This document shows positions 37,495-46,035 of a DNA stretch of 64,000 bases, piece by piece. The stretch is taken from contig DAIDGW010000217.1 of assembly GCA_027452245.1 (NCBI GenBank), forward strand, positions 1-64,000. Reading direction: 5' to 3'. The notes under the pieces are model-generated. The model was not told the origin of the DNA. It worked only from the letters and a program-made list of their open reading frames with translations, and made no database searches. The DNA comes from Acidobacteriaceae bacterium (GTDB taxonomy: Bacteria; Acidobacteriota; Terriglobia; Terriglobales; Acidobacteriaceae). Within the stretch, counting starts at the first letter, position 1. Each line of letters opens with the position of its first letter. A program made the translations under genes and the position numbers.

Positions 37495-38634
37495 ATGCCA
37501 TTCGAACGAACGTTCGATATCTGTGCCGGTCTTGATTTCCCCTCGGTACGCGAATGGAAGCAAGCCCATCCCGGAAACAAAGTCATAGCCTGCTTTCCCG
37601 TATATGCGCCGGTGGAGTTGATCCACGCCGCGGGCATGTTGCCTGTGGGACTCAGCGGTGCCGGTGACCGGCTCGACATTCAGCACGCGGATGCCCGTTT
37701 CGGATCTTTCATCTGTTCCATCGTTAAGACAACGCTGGAAATGGGGCTGGCTGGGCACCTCGATCCGTTTGATGGCTTTCTGTTCTCGACCATTTGTGAC
37801 TCAGCCAGAAACCTGTGCTTTGTCATGAAACGGAATTTTCCTCAGTTGTATGTAGACTTTCTGCATTTGCCGCACAACCCCAGTTCGCCGGCGGCAGCGC
37901 AATTTCTGGCTGAGGAGTATCGGCGCATACTTACCGAGCTTGAACGGTTGGGTGGCGAGGTCAACGATGAAGCACTGCGGCACTCGATTGGCCTTTACAA
38001 CCGCAATCGCGCTTTGATTCGCGAACTCTACCGGTTGCGTACGCGGGCGCCGCAGCAAGTCCCTACCTCGGAACTCTATCAACTTATTCGCTTGGGAAAT
38101 TTTCTGCCGGTCGAGGAACACACGGCGCTGCTGGAAATGGCTCTGGCAGATTTCCAGTCGCGCAGCGGTAAACCCAGGGACTCCATTCGGATCGTCGTTG
38201 AAGGATCCTTCTGTGAACAACCTCCGCTCACATTAATCCGCCTCGTCGAAGATGCGGGTTGTTACATCGTCGACGATGACTTCGTCATTGGCCAGAACTG
38301 GTTTGCAGGCGACGTTCCCACCGAAGGAGATCCCCTGCTATCGCTGGCGAGGAGCTATCTCGATCAGTCCGTATACTCCTCGGTCCGTCATGACTTCCGC
38401 AAGCCGCGATGGGACGGCCTGGTGGACAAGGTGCGGCGGAACCACGCGGACGCGGTCCTGTTCCTGATCGCCAAGTTTTGCGAGCCCGCTTATTTCGATT
38501 ACGTCCCCTACAAGCAGGAACTGGAACGCGCCGGCGTCCCCCATCTGCAACTGGAGTTTGAGGAGAAATCGTTCACTTTCGATCGCCTGCGCACAGAGAT
38601 TGAGACGTTCGTGGAGTCGCTTGTCTTTGATTGA
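37495..38634 (+). CDS. bcrC: Benzoyl-CoA reductase subunit C (BcrC/BadD/BzdN type)
   Basis: 379 residues of the 2-hydroxyacyl-CoA dehydratase/benzoyl-CoA reductase fold. Family segments: VIACFPVYAPVELIHAAGML near residue 30, FICSIVKTTLEMGL (Cys74), STICDSARNL (Cys101), VVEGSFCEQPPLTLIRLVE, CYIVDDDFVIGQ and KFCEPAYFDY (Cys near 329). These cysteines are the candidate cluster ligands. It is one half of the BC heterodimer that binds benzoyl-CoA and reduces the aromatic ring by one-electron steps. It is the first gene of the ten-gene operon. Benzoyl-CoA rather than hydroxyacyl-CoA specificity is argued from the downstream had-oah-dch genes. Confidence 0.9.
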   Translation: MPFERTFDICAGLDFPSVREWKQAHPGNKVIACFPVYAPVELIHAAGMLPVGLSGAGDRLDIQHADARFGSFICSIVKTTLEMGLAGHLDPFDGFLFSTICDSARNLCFVMKRNFPQLYVDFLHLPHNPSSPAAAQFLAEEYRRILTELERLGGEVNDEALRHSIGLYNRNRALIRELYRLRTRAPQQVPTSELYQLIRLGNFLPVEEHTALLEMALADFQSRSGKPRDSIRIVVEGSFCEQPPLTLIRLVEDAGCYIVDDDFVIGQNWFAGDVPTEGDPLLSLARSYLDQSVYSSVRHDFRKPRWDGLVDKVRRNHADAVLFLIAKFCEPAYFDYVPYKQELERAGVPHLQLEFEEKSFTFDRLRTEIETFVESLVFD

Positions 38635-38653
38635 GGAATTGGACGGGAAAACA

Positions 38654-39934
38654 ATGACCGACATGAAGGAGTATCGCGGCTCGATTCACCAACGGCAAAA
38701 GGACTTGATGCTCGCCTGGTATGAACAATTGGATCAGGCAGCCAGCACAGGCAGTCCAGCTTCGGTCTCCATGATGATCTCCGGGAACTGTGTCGAACTG
38801 CTGGAGGGGTTTGGGGCCGTCCCGCTCTATCCCGAAATAAACGCATTGCAGCTGGCAATTCGTCACCAATCGCTTGATCCGATACTGGCAGCGGAGGACC
38901 TTGGCTATGCAGCCGATAACTGCGCATATGTAAAAGCTGATATCGGCTGCATTCTGAAGGGAATCACGCCGACCGGCGGCAAGCTGCCCACCCCGACGCT
39001 CATCCTGTGTAACTTTGTCGGCTGCAACACCTATCTGAAGTGGTTCGAGCACCTGGCCAAGCTTCAGCAGGCTCCTCTGTATGTGATCGATGTTCCCTTC
39101 ATGCGAACCAACGAACCCTCGCGGTCAGATCTGGAATACGTCGTCAAGCAATTGCAGGAGACTGTGAGGAAGCTAGAGCAACTCACTGGGGCCAGGTTCG
39201 ATTACGACCGTTTTCGCGAGGCGGTCGCCTGCTCCAGCCGCACGGAAGAACTGTGGTCGCGAATCAAGCATCTGGCGCGCCGTTCGCCTTCGCCGTTCGA
39301 CGCATACTTCGACGCCATCACTCTCATGGGCCCGCTCTATGTTTACCGCGCCAGACCGGAAGGCGTGGAGTTTTTTGAGGCTGCCCTCGCCGAACTGCAG
39401 GCCAAAGCCGATGCGCACAAAGGAATTTACGAACAGGAAAACTTCCGGGTGGTGATGGAGGGCCCTCCGCCTTATCCATATTTCCGCACCTTCCGCGACA
39501 TGTTTGCCAAGTGGCAGGCATGCGCCGTTGCCTCCACCTACTCGACAGTAGGAGGACTGTGGGAATTCGGCTTTCGCCACGATCCCGACCATCCCTTCGA
39601 ATCGGTCGCCATGCACATGATTGCGCAGAATGTGACCAACCGGAACTTTCTGCAGCGCTACGACCAGATTCGCCAATATGTCGAGGAGTGGAACGCTGAC
39701 GGACTGATCATCCATTTTGTGAAGAGCTGCCGGTTATTTTCCGCCGGCCAGGGCGATATGCGCGACTACTTCACCAAACAACTCGGGATCCCGACCTTAT
39801 ATATCGAATCCGACCTGGAAGACCCCAGATATTTCGCAGAGGCCCAGACCAAGAATCGCATTGATGCTTTCTTTGAGACCTTGGAGCATTCGAAGACTGC
39901 TGCGATCCGGAGCGGAGCCCGGGAGGAGAAATGA
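38654..39934 (+). CDS. bcrB: Benzoyl-CoA reductase subunit B (BcrB/BadE/BzdO type)
   Basis: 426 residues from the ATG at 38654, close to the usual 435-440. Recognisable segments: MMISGNCVELLEGFGAVPLYPE near residue 40, CAYVKADIGC, LILCNFVGCNTYLKWFEHL, VVMEGPPPYPYFRTFRDMF and the strongly conserved IIHFVKSCRLFSAGQGDM near residue 360. Cysteines in these blocks are candidate cluster and substrate-site residues. It pairs with BcrC. A longer in-frame start at 38558 overlaps bcrC and has no family sequence. Its stop overlaps the next start (ATGA). Confidence 0.9.
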   Translation: MTDMKEYRGSIHQRQKDLMLAWYEQLDQAASTGSPASVSMMISGNCVELLEGFGAVPLYPEINALQLAIRHQSLDPILAAEDLGYAADNCAYVKADIGCILKGITPTGGKLPTPTLILCNFVGCNTYLKWFEHLAKLQQAPLYVIDVPFMRTNEPSRSDLEYVVKQLQETVRKLEQLTGARFDYDRFREAVACSSRTEELWSRIKHLARRSPSPFDAYFDAITLMGPLYVYRARPEGVEFFEAALAELQAKADAHKGIYEQENFRVVMEGPPPYPYFRTFRDMFAKWQACAVASTYSTVGGLWEFGFRHDPDHPFESVAMHMIAQNVTNRNFLQRYDQIRQYVEEWNADGLIIHFVKSCRLFSAGQGDMRDYFTKQLGIPTLYIESDLEDPRYFAEAQTKNRIDAFFETLEHSKTAAIRSGAREEK

Positions 39935-40770
39935 GAATCGCAGCAGGAGTCGACGTCGGTTCCACTCAGACAAAAGCAGTCGTCATGTCCGATAACGGGG
40001 GAGTGAAAGTGCTGGCGCGCGCCCTGGTGGATACAGGTGCCAACGTGCAGCGCGCGGCCGAACGGGCCTTCGATGCCTGTTGTCAGAAGGCTGGCGTTCA
40101 AAGTGGCGACGTAGGGTTCGTTGTGGGTACCGGCTACGGCCGATACAAAATCGCCTTCGGCAACACGCAGATGACCGAAATCACCTGTCACGCCAAAGGC
40201 GCCAGCTTTCTCTGCCCGGGCACGCGCACGGTCATTGATATGGGCGGTCAGGATTCAAAGGCGATCAGTGTCGGCGCCACCGGTGAGGTGCTGGATTTCG
40301 TGATGAATGATAAGTGCGCCGCCGGGACCGGACGGTTTCTGGCGAACTCGGCGGAGGTCATGGGTATCAGCCTCGATGAAGTAGGTCCGCTTTCCCTCAG
40401 GGCTCGGCATCCGGTCAAGATCGCGACCGTATGCACCGTATTCGTCGAGTCAGACATCCTTTCCTACCTCGCGCAGGGCAAGACGGGAGAAGACATCCTA
40501 GGCGGCGTTCACATTGCCATCGCGAAGCGGACTCTTTCATTGGCGCGGCGGCTGAACATTGAACCGGAAATTACGATGACGGGCGGCGTCGCCCGCAACG
40601 TGGGCATGGTCCGGGCGCTCGAGGAAGTCCTGGGACGCAAGATGTTGGTCAGCCCCGACGCCCAATTTGTCGGTGCGGTCGGCGCCGCGCTTTTCGCGCT
40701 GGAGAAACTTGATCAGAGTTTCGAATCTGGCATTTGGAGGGAAGGCCATGCCGTTCCTGGCGGGCATTGA
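39931..40770 (+). CDS. bcrD: Benzoyl-CoA reductase ATPase subunit D (BcrD/BadG/BzdQ type)
   Basis: 279 residues of the ASKHA-fold activator ATPase family. Motifs: GVDVGSTQTKAVV (phosphate 1), IDMGGQDSKAISV (phosphate 2), TGGVARNVGMV (adenosine). Cys129 (NDKCAAGTGRF) and Cys168 (TVCTVFVESDI) are the ligands for the 4Fe-4S cluster shared across the two ATPase subunits. It couples hydrolysis of two ATP to electron transfer into the BC unit. It overlaps bcrB by 4 bp and bcrA by 23 bp, so all four subunits are translationally linked. Confidence 0.88.
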   Translation: MRIAAGVDVGSTQTKAVVMSDNGGVKVLARALVDTGANVQRAAERAFDACCQKAGVQSGDVGFVVGTGYGRYKIAFGNTQMTEITCHAKGASFLCPGTRTVIDMGGQDSKAISVGATGEVLDFVMNDKCAAGTGRFLANSAEVMGISLDEVGPLSLRARHPVKIATVCTVFVESDILSYLAQGKTGEDILGGVHIAIAKRTLSLARRLNIEPEITMTGGVARNVGMVRALEEVLGRKMLVSPDAQFVGAVGAALFALEKLDQSFESGIWREGHAVPGGH

Positions 40771-41581
40771 TTGCGGAACCAGTTTTACCAAGGCGGTTGT
40801 GCTTTCTGCCGCTGAGGGCGAACCTCGGGTTCTGGGTAAGGGACGAACCCGGAGCGGCGTGAAGGTCGATGAAGCGGCGGGCGCCGCGCTGGAACAGGCC
40901 ATGGCGGAAGCAGGCATTGGCAGGCGCCAGTTAGATTACGTTGCCGCCACCGGATTCGGCCGCTATGGCTTAAGCTTCCGCGACATTCAAGTGACGGAAA
41001 TCACGACGGCTGCGCGGGGCGCGCACTTCGTCATCCCCGAGACCAGCGCCGTCCTTGATATTGGAGGTCAGTGCACCCGCGCCATCGGCGTTAGCGAGAC
41101 TGGCAAAGTCAAGGTCTTCAAAAGCAATGATAAGTGCGCCGCCGGCTCCGGCATGTTCATCCAACGCGCGGCCAAGTATCTCGAAGTGCCGCTTGAAGAT
41201 GTAGGTGAACTCTCCCTTCATGCCACCCACCCTCAGCCGATCTCCAGCGTCTGCGCGGTGCTCGCGGAAAGCGAAATCATCAACCACGTCAGTGCCGGAA
41301 TCACCGTGCAGGACATTTTGCGCGGCATTCACGAGTCGCTGGCTGACCGGGCCGGAGCGCTTCTCAAGCGCGTGGAGATGAAAGAACAGCTCACCTTAAT
41401 TGGTGGAGTCGCACGTCAGGCAGGGATTGCCAAGGCTTTGGAGGACCGATTGAAGGTCAAGGTCAACATTCCTCAGGATTGCGATTTCATCTGTGCCTTA
41501 GGTGCAGCCTTGCTGGGCCTGAAACGCCTGACGGGCAAACGATCGGCTGGGGAAACGATTGCGAGGGAGTATGCGAATTGA
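40748..41581 (+). CDS. bcrA: Benzoyl-CoA reductase ATPase subunit A (BcrA/BadF/BzdP type)
   Basis: 278 residues from an ATG with GGAGGGAAGG directly upstream. It is the second ASKHA ATPase: GIDCGTSFTKAVVL, LDIGGQCTRAIGV, IGGVARQAGI; cluster ligands Cys130 (NDKCAAGSGMF) and Cys169 (SVCAVLAESEI). The third motif has Cys109 where its partner has Asp. At 278 residues it is far shorter than Thauera-type BcrA (about 440), so with the short BcrD the pair resembles the Azoarcus (Bzd) type; the subtype is inferred from length. Together with BcrD it delivers low-potential electrons, normally taken from a ferredoxin, which is not encoded here. Confidence 0.85.
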   Translation: MPFLAGIDCGTSFTKAVVLSAAEGEPRVLGKGRTRSGVKVDEAAGAALEQAMAEAGIGRRQLDYVAATGFGRYGLSFRDIQVTEITTAARGAHFVIPETSAVLDIGGQCTRAIGVSETGKVKVFKSNDKCAAGSGMFIQRAAKYLEVPLEDVGELSLHATHPQPISSVCAVLAESEIINHVSAGITVQDILRGIHESLADRAGALLKRVEMKEQLTLIGGVARQAGIAKALEDRLKVKVNIPQDCDFICALGAALLGLKRLTGKRSAGETIAREYAN

Positions 41582-42662
41582 TGGCGCGCACGGCTATCGT
41601 TTGATCGCCGCAGGAAAACCACTGGAGCGATTCGAACTCGCCGCTCTGGAGCCCGCGCCAGATGAAGTTGTTGTGGAGGTTCTCGGCTGCGGCATTTGCC
41701 ACACCGACGTCGGGTTCGCGATTGACGGAGTTCCCACGAGAAAGCCGCTGCCGCTCGTGCTCGGCCATGAGATCAGCGGGCGCGTGATCGCCGCCGGAGA
41801 CCATGCGCAAGCATGGCTCGGCCGACTCGTTGTTGTCCCTGCAGTCGTTCCGTGCGGTAACTGTCCAGCCTGCCGGGCGAATCGCCCCACGATTTGTCGC
41901 AACCAATTCATGCCGGGCAACGACGGCGACGGAGGCTTCGCGACACACGTGCGGGTTCCGGCGCGCGGACTCTGTCCCGTACCCGAACCGCTCCCCCCGG
42001 GATTACATCCAGAATTGCTCTCGGTCGTTGCCGATGCTGTCACCACACCTTGGGAGGCCATCCGCCGTGCCTGCGTGGGACCGGAAGATGTCGCGGTCTT
42101 TGTGGGCGTCGGCGGTGTTGGTGGATTTGGAGTGCAGGTCGCAGCCGCGCTCGGGGCTGCAGTGATCGCCGTCGATATCGATCCCGGCAAGCTGGAGCTA
42201 GCCGCGCATCATGGAGCGGGCTTGGCCCTCAACTCCTCCACGATGAGTGAGAAGGACCTCAAGACCGCGGTGCGAAATTTCTCGAAGCAGAGCGGCCGCA
42301 GAAACATCGGTCTCAAAATCTTTGAGACCAGTGGAACCCCAGCCGGGCAACAAACTGCATTTGGACTGCTCGATTTTGGCGGCTACCTCGCCGTGGTCGG
42401 TTTTACGCCGAAGAAGGTGGAAATCCGCCTGTCGAACCTTATGGCGCTCGATGCCACGGCACGCGGCAACTGGGGTTGTCCTCCGGATCAATATCCAGAT
42501 GCTCTTCAACTGGTTTTACGTGGCAAGGTTGCCATCGACCCCTATGTCGAAGTGCACCCGCTCGATGAGGCCCCAGCAGTTTTCGACGCAGTCGCGAGAC
42601 ATTCCATAACCCGCCGCGCCATCCTCAAACATGTCGCCAACCCAGGCCAGGAGAAGCCATGA
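41571..42662 (+). CDS. had: 6-hydroxycyclohex-1-ene-1-carbonyl-CoA dehydrogenase
   Basis: 363 residues of the zinc alcohol dehydrogenase fold. Catalytic-zinc Cys is in GCGICHTDVG; the four structural-zinc cysteines are in PCGNCPACRANRPTIC; the Rossmann motif is VFVGVGGVGGFGVQ. It oxidises the 6-hydroxy group with NAD+ to the 6-oxo compound. The start is the ATG at 41571 behind GAGGGAG, overlapping the last 11 bp of bcrA. Assignment to this step rather than a general alcohol dehydrogenase rests on position between the reductase and the ring hydrolase and on the family-typical NGDGGFATHVRVPARGLCP-like middle. Confidence 0.88.
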   Translation: MRIDGAHGYRLIAAGKPLERFELAALEPAPDEVVVEVLGCGICHTDVGFAIDGVPTRKPLPLVLGHEISGRVIAAGDHAQAWLGRLVVVPAVVPCGNCPACRANRPTICRNQFMPGNDGDGGFATHVRVPARGLCPVPEPLPPGLHPELLSVVADAVTTPWEAIRRACVGPEDVAVFVGVGGVGGFGVQVAAALGAAVIAVDIDPGKLELAAHHGAGLALNSSTMSEKDLKTAVRNFSKQSGRRNIGLKIFETSGTPAGQQTAFGLLDFGGYLAVVGFTPKKVEIRLSNLMALDATARGNWGCPPDQYPDALQLVLRGKVAIDPYVEVHPLDEAPAVFDAVARHSITRRAILKHVANPGQEKP

Positions 42663-43756
42663 AAAACCACAATCTTGTTGAGTCTTCGCCGCGCACAACC
42701 ATTCTGGTGGACCACCGGCCGGCCAGGAATCGGGAGGGTTCCCCGGTCGCCGGGCTGCACAATGTGTGGATTACGCTGAACAATCCCGCCGAACTCAACA
42801 GCTACACGACTGAGATGGTCAAGGAGATCATTCTGGCATTGCATGAAGCATCCAACGATCGCGCAGCGGTGGCCGTTGTGCTGACCGGCGCGGGCAGTCG
42901 TTCGTTTTGCGCAGGAGGAAATACGCGGGAGTATGCCGAAGTATATGCGGGCGCACCTGGCGAATACCGCCAGTATATGCGGCTCTTCAATGACATGGTG
43001 ACGTCGGTCCTGCAATGCGACAAACCGGTGATCTGCAGAGTCAACGGCATGCGGGTTGGAGGCGGGCAGGAAGTCGGCATGGCCTGCGATTTTTCGATTG
43101 CAAGCGACGTGGCGGTATTCAGCCAGGCCGGTCCCAAACACGGTTCGGCTCCTGACGGCGGCTCGACGGATTTCCTGCCGCTCTATGTGGGCATCGAACG
43201 CGCGATGATGAGCGGTACGCTGTGCGAGCCCTGGAGCGCCCACCGCTTCTACTGGATGGGAGGGCTGACTCAGATCGTTCCTGTAACCAAAGTGGACGGC
43301 CGTTTCGTTCCCAATCCGCTCGTCGTGACCGACCGCGTTCTCGACGAATATGGTCGAATCATAATTGGCGAATTCAAAAGCGGCGAGGAGAAAAAACAGG
43401 CGCAGAGTGTGCTCGCAAACGCTCAGATCGACCTCAGTCTGCTGGACAGTGCCGTCGACGAGCTGTGTACGAAACTCCTATACACTATGCCCGATTGCCT
43501 GATCAAAACCATTGAAAGCCTGCGCAAACACAAACTCCAGCATTGGGATCGAAATCGTGAAAGCAATCGCGCATGGCTTTCGCTGAACATGATGACCGAG
43601 GCCAACGCTGGATTTCGTGCGTTTCATTATGGGGACAGGAAGAACCGCGAAGTTGATTTCGTGCGATTGCGGCAACAGCTCGCCCAGGGCGCACACTGGA
43701 GCGAGGAATTGATCGAAGACATTGCTCCCTGGGCCGTACAAGGAGTGGCGAAATGA
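42659..43756 (+). CDS. oah: 6-oxocyclohex-1-ene-1-carbonyl-CoA hydrolase (BamA/Oah)
   Basis: 365 residues of the crotonase superfamily, close to the 375-380 usual for ring-opening hydrolases. Family segments: WITLNNPAELNSYTTEMVKE, SFCAGGNTREYAEVYAG, the oxyanion-hole GMRVGGGQEVGMACDFSIAS and GPKHGSAPDGGSTDFLP. This enzyme adds two waters and opens the ring to 3-hydroxypimelyl-CoA, and is used as a marker of anaerobic aromatic degradation. It overlaps had and dch by ATGA. Confidence 0.93.
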   Translation: MKNHNLVESSPRTTILVDHRPARNREGSPVAGLHNVWITLNNPAELNSYTTEMVKEIILALHEASNDRAAVAVVLTGAGSRSFCAGGNTREYAEVYAGAPGEYRQYMRLFNDMVTSVLQCDKPVICRVNGMRVGGGQEVGMACDFSIASDVAVFSQAGPKHGSAPDGGSTDFLPLYVGIERAMMSGTLCEPWSAHRFYWMGGLTQIVPVTKVDGRFVPNPLVVTDRVLDEYGRIIIGEFKSGEEKKQAQSVLANAQIDLSLLDSAVDELCTKLLYTMPDCLIKTIESLRKHKLQHWDRNRESNRAWLSLNMMTEANAGFRAFHYGDRKNREVDFVRLRQQLAQGAHWSEELIEDIAPWAVQGVAK

Positions 43757-44532
43757 GCTTTAACAAGGTCCGGCTCGAGTTTACGCACCAGGAGCGCGTG
43801 GCACGCATCATACTGGCCTCTCCGAAGGCCAATATATTGGATCGGGTTATGCTCGGCGAACTCCGAGAAGCCGTGTCAGAGGCTACGGCGCATCCACGGA
43901 ACGCGATCATCATCGGTGCCGATGGCCCGCACTTCAGTTTCGGAGCCAGCGTGCAGGAACATCTGCCCGACCAGATTTCCCGTACCCTGCAGGCTCTGCA
44001 CAGTCTGCTGCGGCAGATCCATGAAGCTCCCGCACCCGTGATTGCGGCGGTTCGAGGGCAGTGCTTAGGGGGAGGGTTTGAACTCGCGCTGGCCTGCGAC
44101 ATGATCATTGCCGACAGGACTTCCCAATTTGCCGTACCGGAAATCAAGCTGGCGGTGTTTGCTCCCGCTGCTTCTGCTTTGTTGCCGCTGCGGGCGGGAC
44201 AGGCCTTAGCTGTGCGGTTGTTGCTGACCGGAGCGGCAATCAGCGCTGATGAGGCTGCCACAAATGGACTTGTCGCCAGGGTAGCCGAGGATCTCGATGG
44301 AGAGATCGATCGCTGGCTGGAATCGGATTTTCTACCGCGCTCGCCCTCTTCATTGCAGTTTGCGTGCCGGGCGGCTCGCATGTGCTTGCGCCGCGCATTC
44401 GAGGAAGACCTTAGGAAATTGGAACATCTGTACTCGTTGGAACTGATGGCGACACCCGATGCGGAAGAAGGCATTCGCGCTTTCCTGGAGAAACGGGCTC
44501 CGCAGTGGGGCAAAACCGCAGTTGTGACCTAA
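43753..44532 (+). CDS. dch: Cyclohexa-1,5-diene-1-carbonyl-CoA hydratase
   Basis: 259 residues of the enoyl-CoA hydratase fold: ARIILASPKANILDRVMLGEL at the start, the oxyanion-hole segment GADGPHFSFGASVQEHLPD, RGQCLGGGFELALACDMI, and a helical C-terminus. It adds water to the dienoyl-CoA made by the reductase to give the 6-hydroxy compound used by Had. The call uses both sequence and position; by sequence alone it could be another crotonase. Confidence 0.87.
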   Translation: MSFNKVRLEFTHQERVARIILASPKANILDRVMLGELREAVSEATAHPRNAIIIGADGPHFSFGASVQEHLPDQISRTLQALHSLLRQIHEAPAPVIAAVRGQCLGGGFELALACDMIIADRTSQFAVPEIKLAVFAPAASALLPLRAGQALAVRLLLTGAAISADEAATNGLVARVAEDLDGEIDRWLESDFLPRSPSSLQFACRAARMCLRRAFEEDLRKLEHLYSLELMATPDAEEGIRAFLEKRAPQWGKTAVVT

Positions 44533-44541
44533 AGGATGAGA

Positions 44542-45270
44542 ATGAGCCAAGCTTCTGCCATTGACGGGAAAATCGCCGTGGTGACCGGAGGCTCGGGGGC
44601 GATTGGGCAAGCGATTGCCTGCGCGCTCCACACCGCGGGTTCTACCGTCTCGCTACTGGATGTGGTTCCACCGAAACATTCAACCTTGCCATGGATCGAA
44701 TGTGACGTGCGGGACGATTCATCTGTCGCCCACGCGATCCGCACAGTAACCAAGAAGTACGGAGGTGTGGACCTCGCGATACACGCTGCCGGAGTTTCGC
44801 GCGATGCTGTCGTTTGGAAGCTCTCCGTCGACGATTGGGACTTCGTCCAGAGTGTCAATCTTCGCGGCGCATTCTTACTGATTCGACATGCGCTGCCGCT
44901 GATGCGGGAGCGTTCAGGCGGACGAATCGTTCTCATCGGTTCCATCAACGGTTCCAGAGGTAAATTCGGCACCTCGGCATATTCCGCCAGCAAAGCGGGT
45001 CTGCTGGGGCTGGCCAAAACCGTCGCACGGGAAGCAGGACGCTTCGGAGTCCTGATCAACGTGATTGAGCCCGGATGGGTGCGAACCCCGCTAACCGAAG
45101 CCGTCCCGCAGACGATCCGCGATTCGGCACTGGCAGAAAGTCTGGTTGGCACCTTTGTGGAACCCGACGATATCGGTCAGGCAGTCGGATTCCTTTGTGG
45201 CCCGGGCGGAGGGCACATTACCGGCCAGGTCTTGCGGGTAGATGGAGGACAATTCCTGGGACCGACCTAG
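44542..45270 (+). CDS. SDR-family dehydrogenase, candidate 3-hydroxypimelyl-CoA dehydrogenase
   Basis: 242 residues, FabG-like: TGGSGAIGQAIA cofactor motif near residue 16, HAAGVS, catalytic Ser in IGSINGSRGK, Tyr and Lys in YSASKAG, then VIEPGWVRTPL and LRVDGGQFL. The start at ATG 44542 has AAGGA 8 nt upstream; a second ATG 6 bp earlier is too close to it. The pathway needs an NAD-dependent 3-hydroxypimelyl-CoA dehydrogenase right after the ring hydrolase, and no other candidate is in the operon, so this is the likely role; a paralogous 3-oxoacyl-ACP reductase is possible. Confidence 0.8.
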   Translation: MSQASAIDGKIAVVTGGSGAIGQAIACALHTAGSTVSLLDVVPPKHSTLPWIECDVRDDSSVAHAIRTVTKKYGGVDLAIHAAGVSRDAVVWKLSVDDWDFVQSVNLRGAFLLIRHALPLMRERSGGRIVLIGSINGSRGKFGTSAYSASKAGLLGLAKTVAREAGRFGVLINVIEPGWVRTPLTEAVPQTIRDSALAESLVGTFVEPDDIGQAVGFLCGPGGGHITGQVLRVDGGQFLGPT

Positions 45271-45288
45271 TTTTCTTCGGAGGTACTC

Positions 45289-46020
45289 ATGACAAATTCC
45301 CATTCTCTTCGCTGCTCAAGATGCGGACGCATCGCTGCTGAACAGGACAAGTTTTGCGCCGAGTGCGGCCTGTTCCTGCGGGATGGTGCGATAGATCAGC
45401 GGCTCTTGTTAGCCCTCGCTTACCAACGTGATGGCCGCAGCCAGGATGCCCGCCATGAACTCGAACGCCTGCTCAGCCTTGAGCCCAACCACGTATTGGC
45501 CAACCATCTGCTGGGGAACCTGCACTTTCATGAAGGCTTGCTGGACCAGGCGGCCGAGAATTACCAGAAAGCGGTTGCGGCCGCGCCCTCCTTTTTGCTC
45601 GGACACTACGATCTTGGGGTCGCCTATTATCACCGCGGCGAGATGCCGCGAGCCGCACAGGCTTTTCGCCTTTGCCTTGAAATCGACCCAAACTACAATG
45701 CGGCGCACTACCGCCTCGGCCTGGCCCTGTTTCACAGCGGCCAACTTGATGAGGCTCGCGAGCACTTTGAATTATCACTCTCGCTCACGCCCGAATATCT
45801 GATGGCACATTACCATCTCGGCATCATTCATGAGAGGCAGGGCGAATACGAAGCAGCAGCGCGCGAGTTCGAGCGCAGCCTGGAGGAATCCACCGGTGAC
45901 GTCAGCAGCCTGTATCACCTCGCGCTGGTTCGCGACGCACAGGGCGACCACACCGCGGCAGACGATTTGCGCCGTCGGGCTCGCGGATTTGCCAAATCAC
46001 AACCCGTAGGAACGAAATAA
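45289..46020 (+). CDS. Zinc-ribbon TPR-repeat protein in the benzoyl-CoA operon
   Basis: 243 residues. A zinc ribbon (CSRCG...CAECG, residues 6-25) is followed by TPR units from about 37 to 235 (for example LANHLLGNLHFHEGLLDQAAEN, LGHYDLGVAYYHRGEMPRAA, AHYRLGLALFHSGQLDEA, AHYHLGIIHERQGEYEAA). The start has GGAGG about 8 nt upstream. It has no catalytic motif and would serve as a protein-binding scaffold. It is not a known part of benzoyl-CoA pathways, so its role in assembly, regulation or electron supply is unknown. Confidence 0.82.
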   Translation: MTNSHSLRCSRCGRIAAEQDKFCAECGLFLRDGAIDQRLLLALAYQRDGRSQDARHELERLLSLEPNHVLANHLLGNLHFHEGLLDQAAENYQKAVAAAPSFLLGHYDLGVAYYHRGEMPRAAQAFRLCLEIDPNYNAAHYRLGLALFHSGQLDEAREHFELSLSLTPEYLMAHYHLGIIHERQGEYEAAAREFERSLEESTGDVSSLYHLALVRDAQGDHTAADDLRRRARGFAKSQPVGTK

Positions 46021-46035
46021 GCGCCCGAGGTGGCC

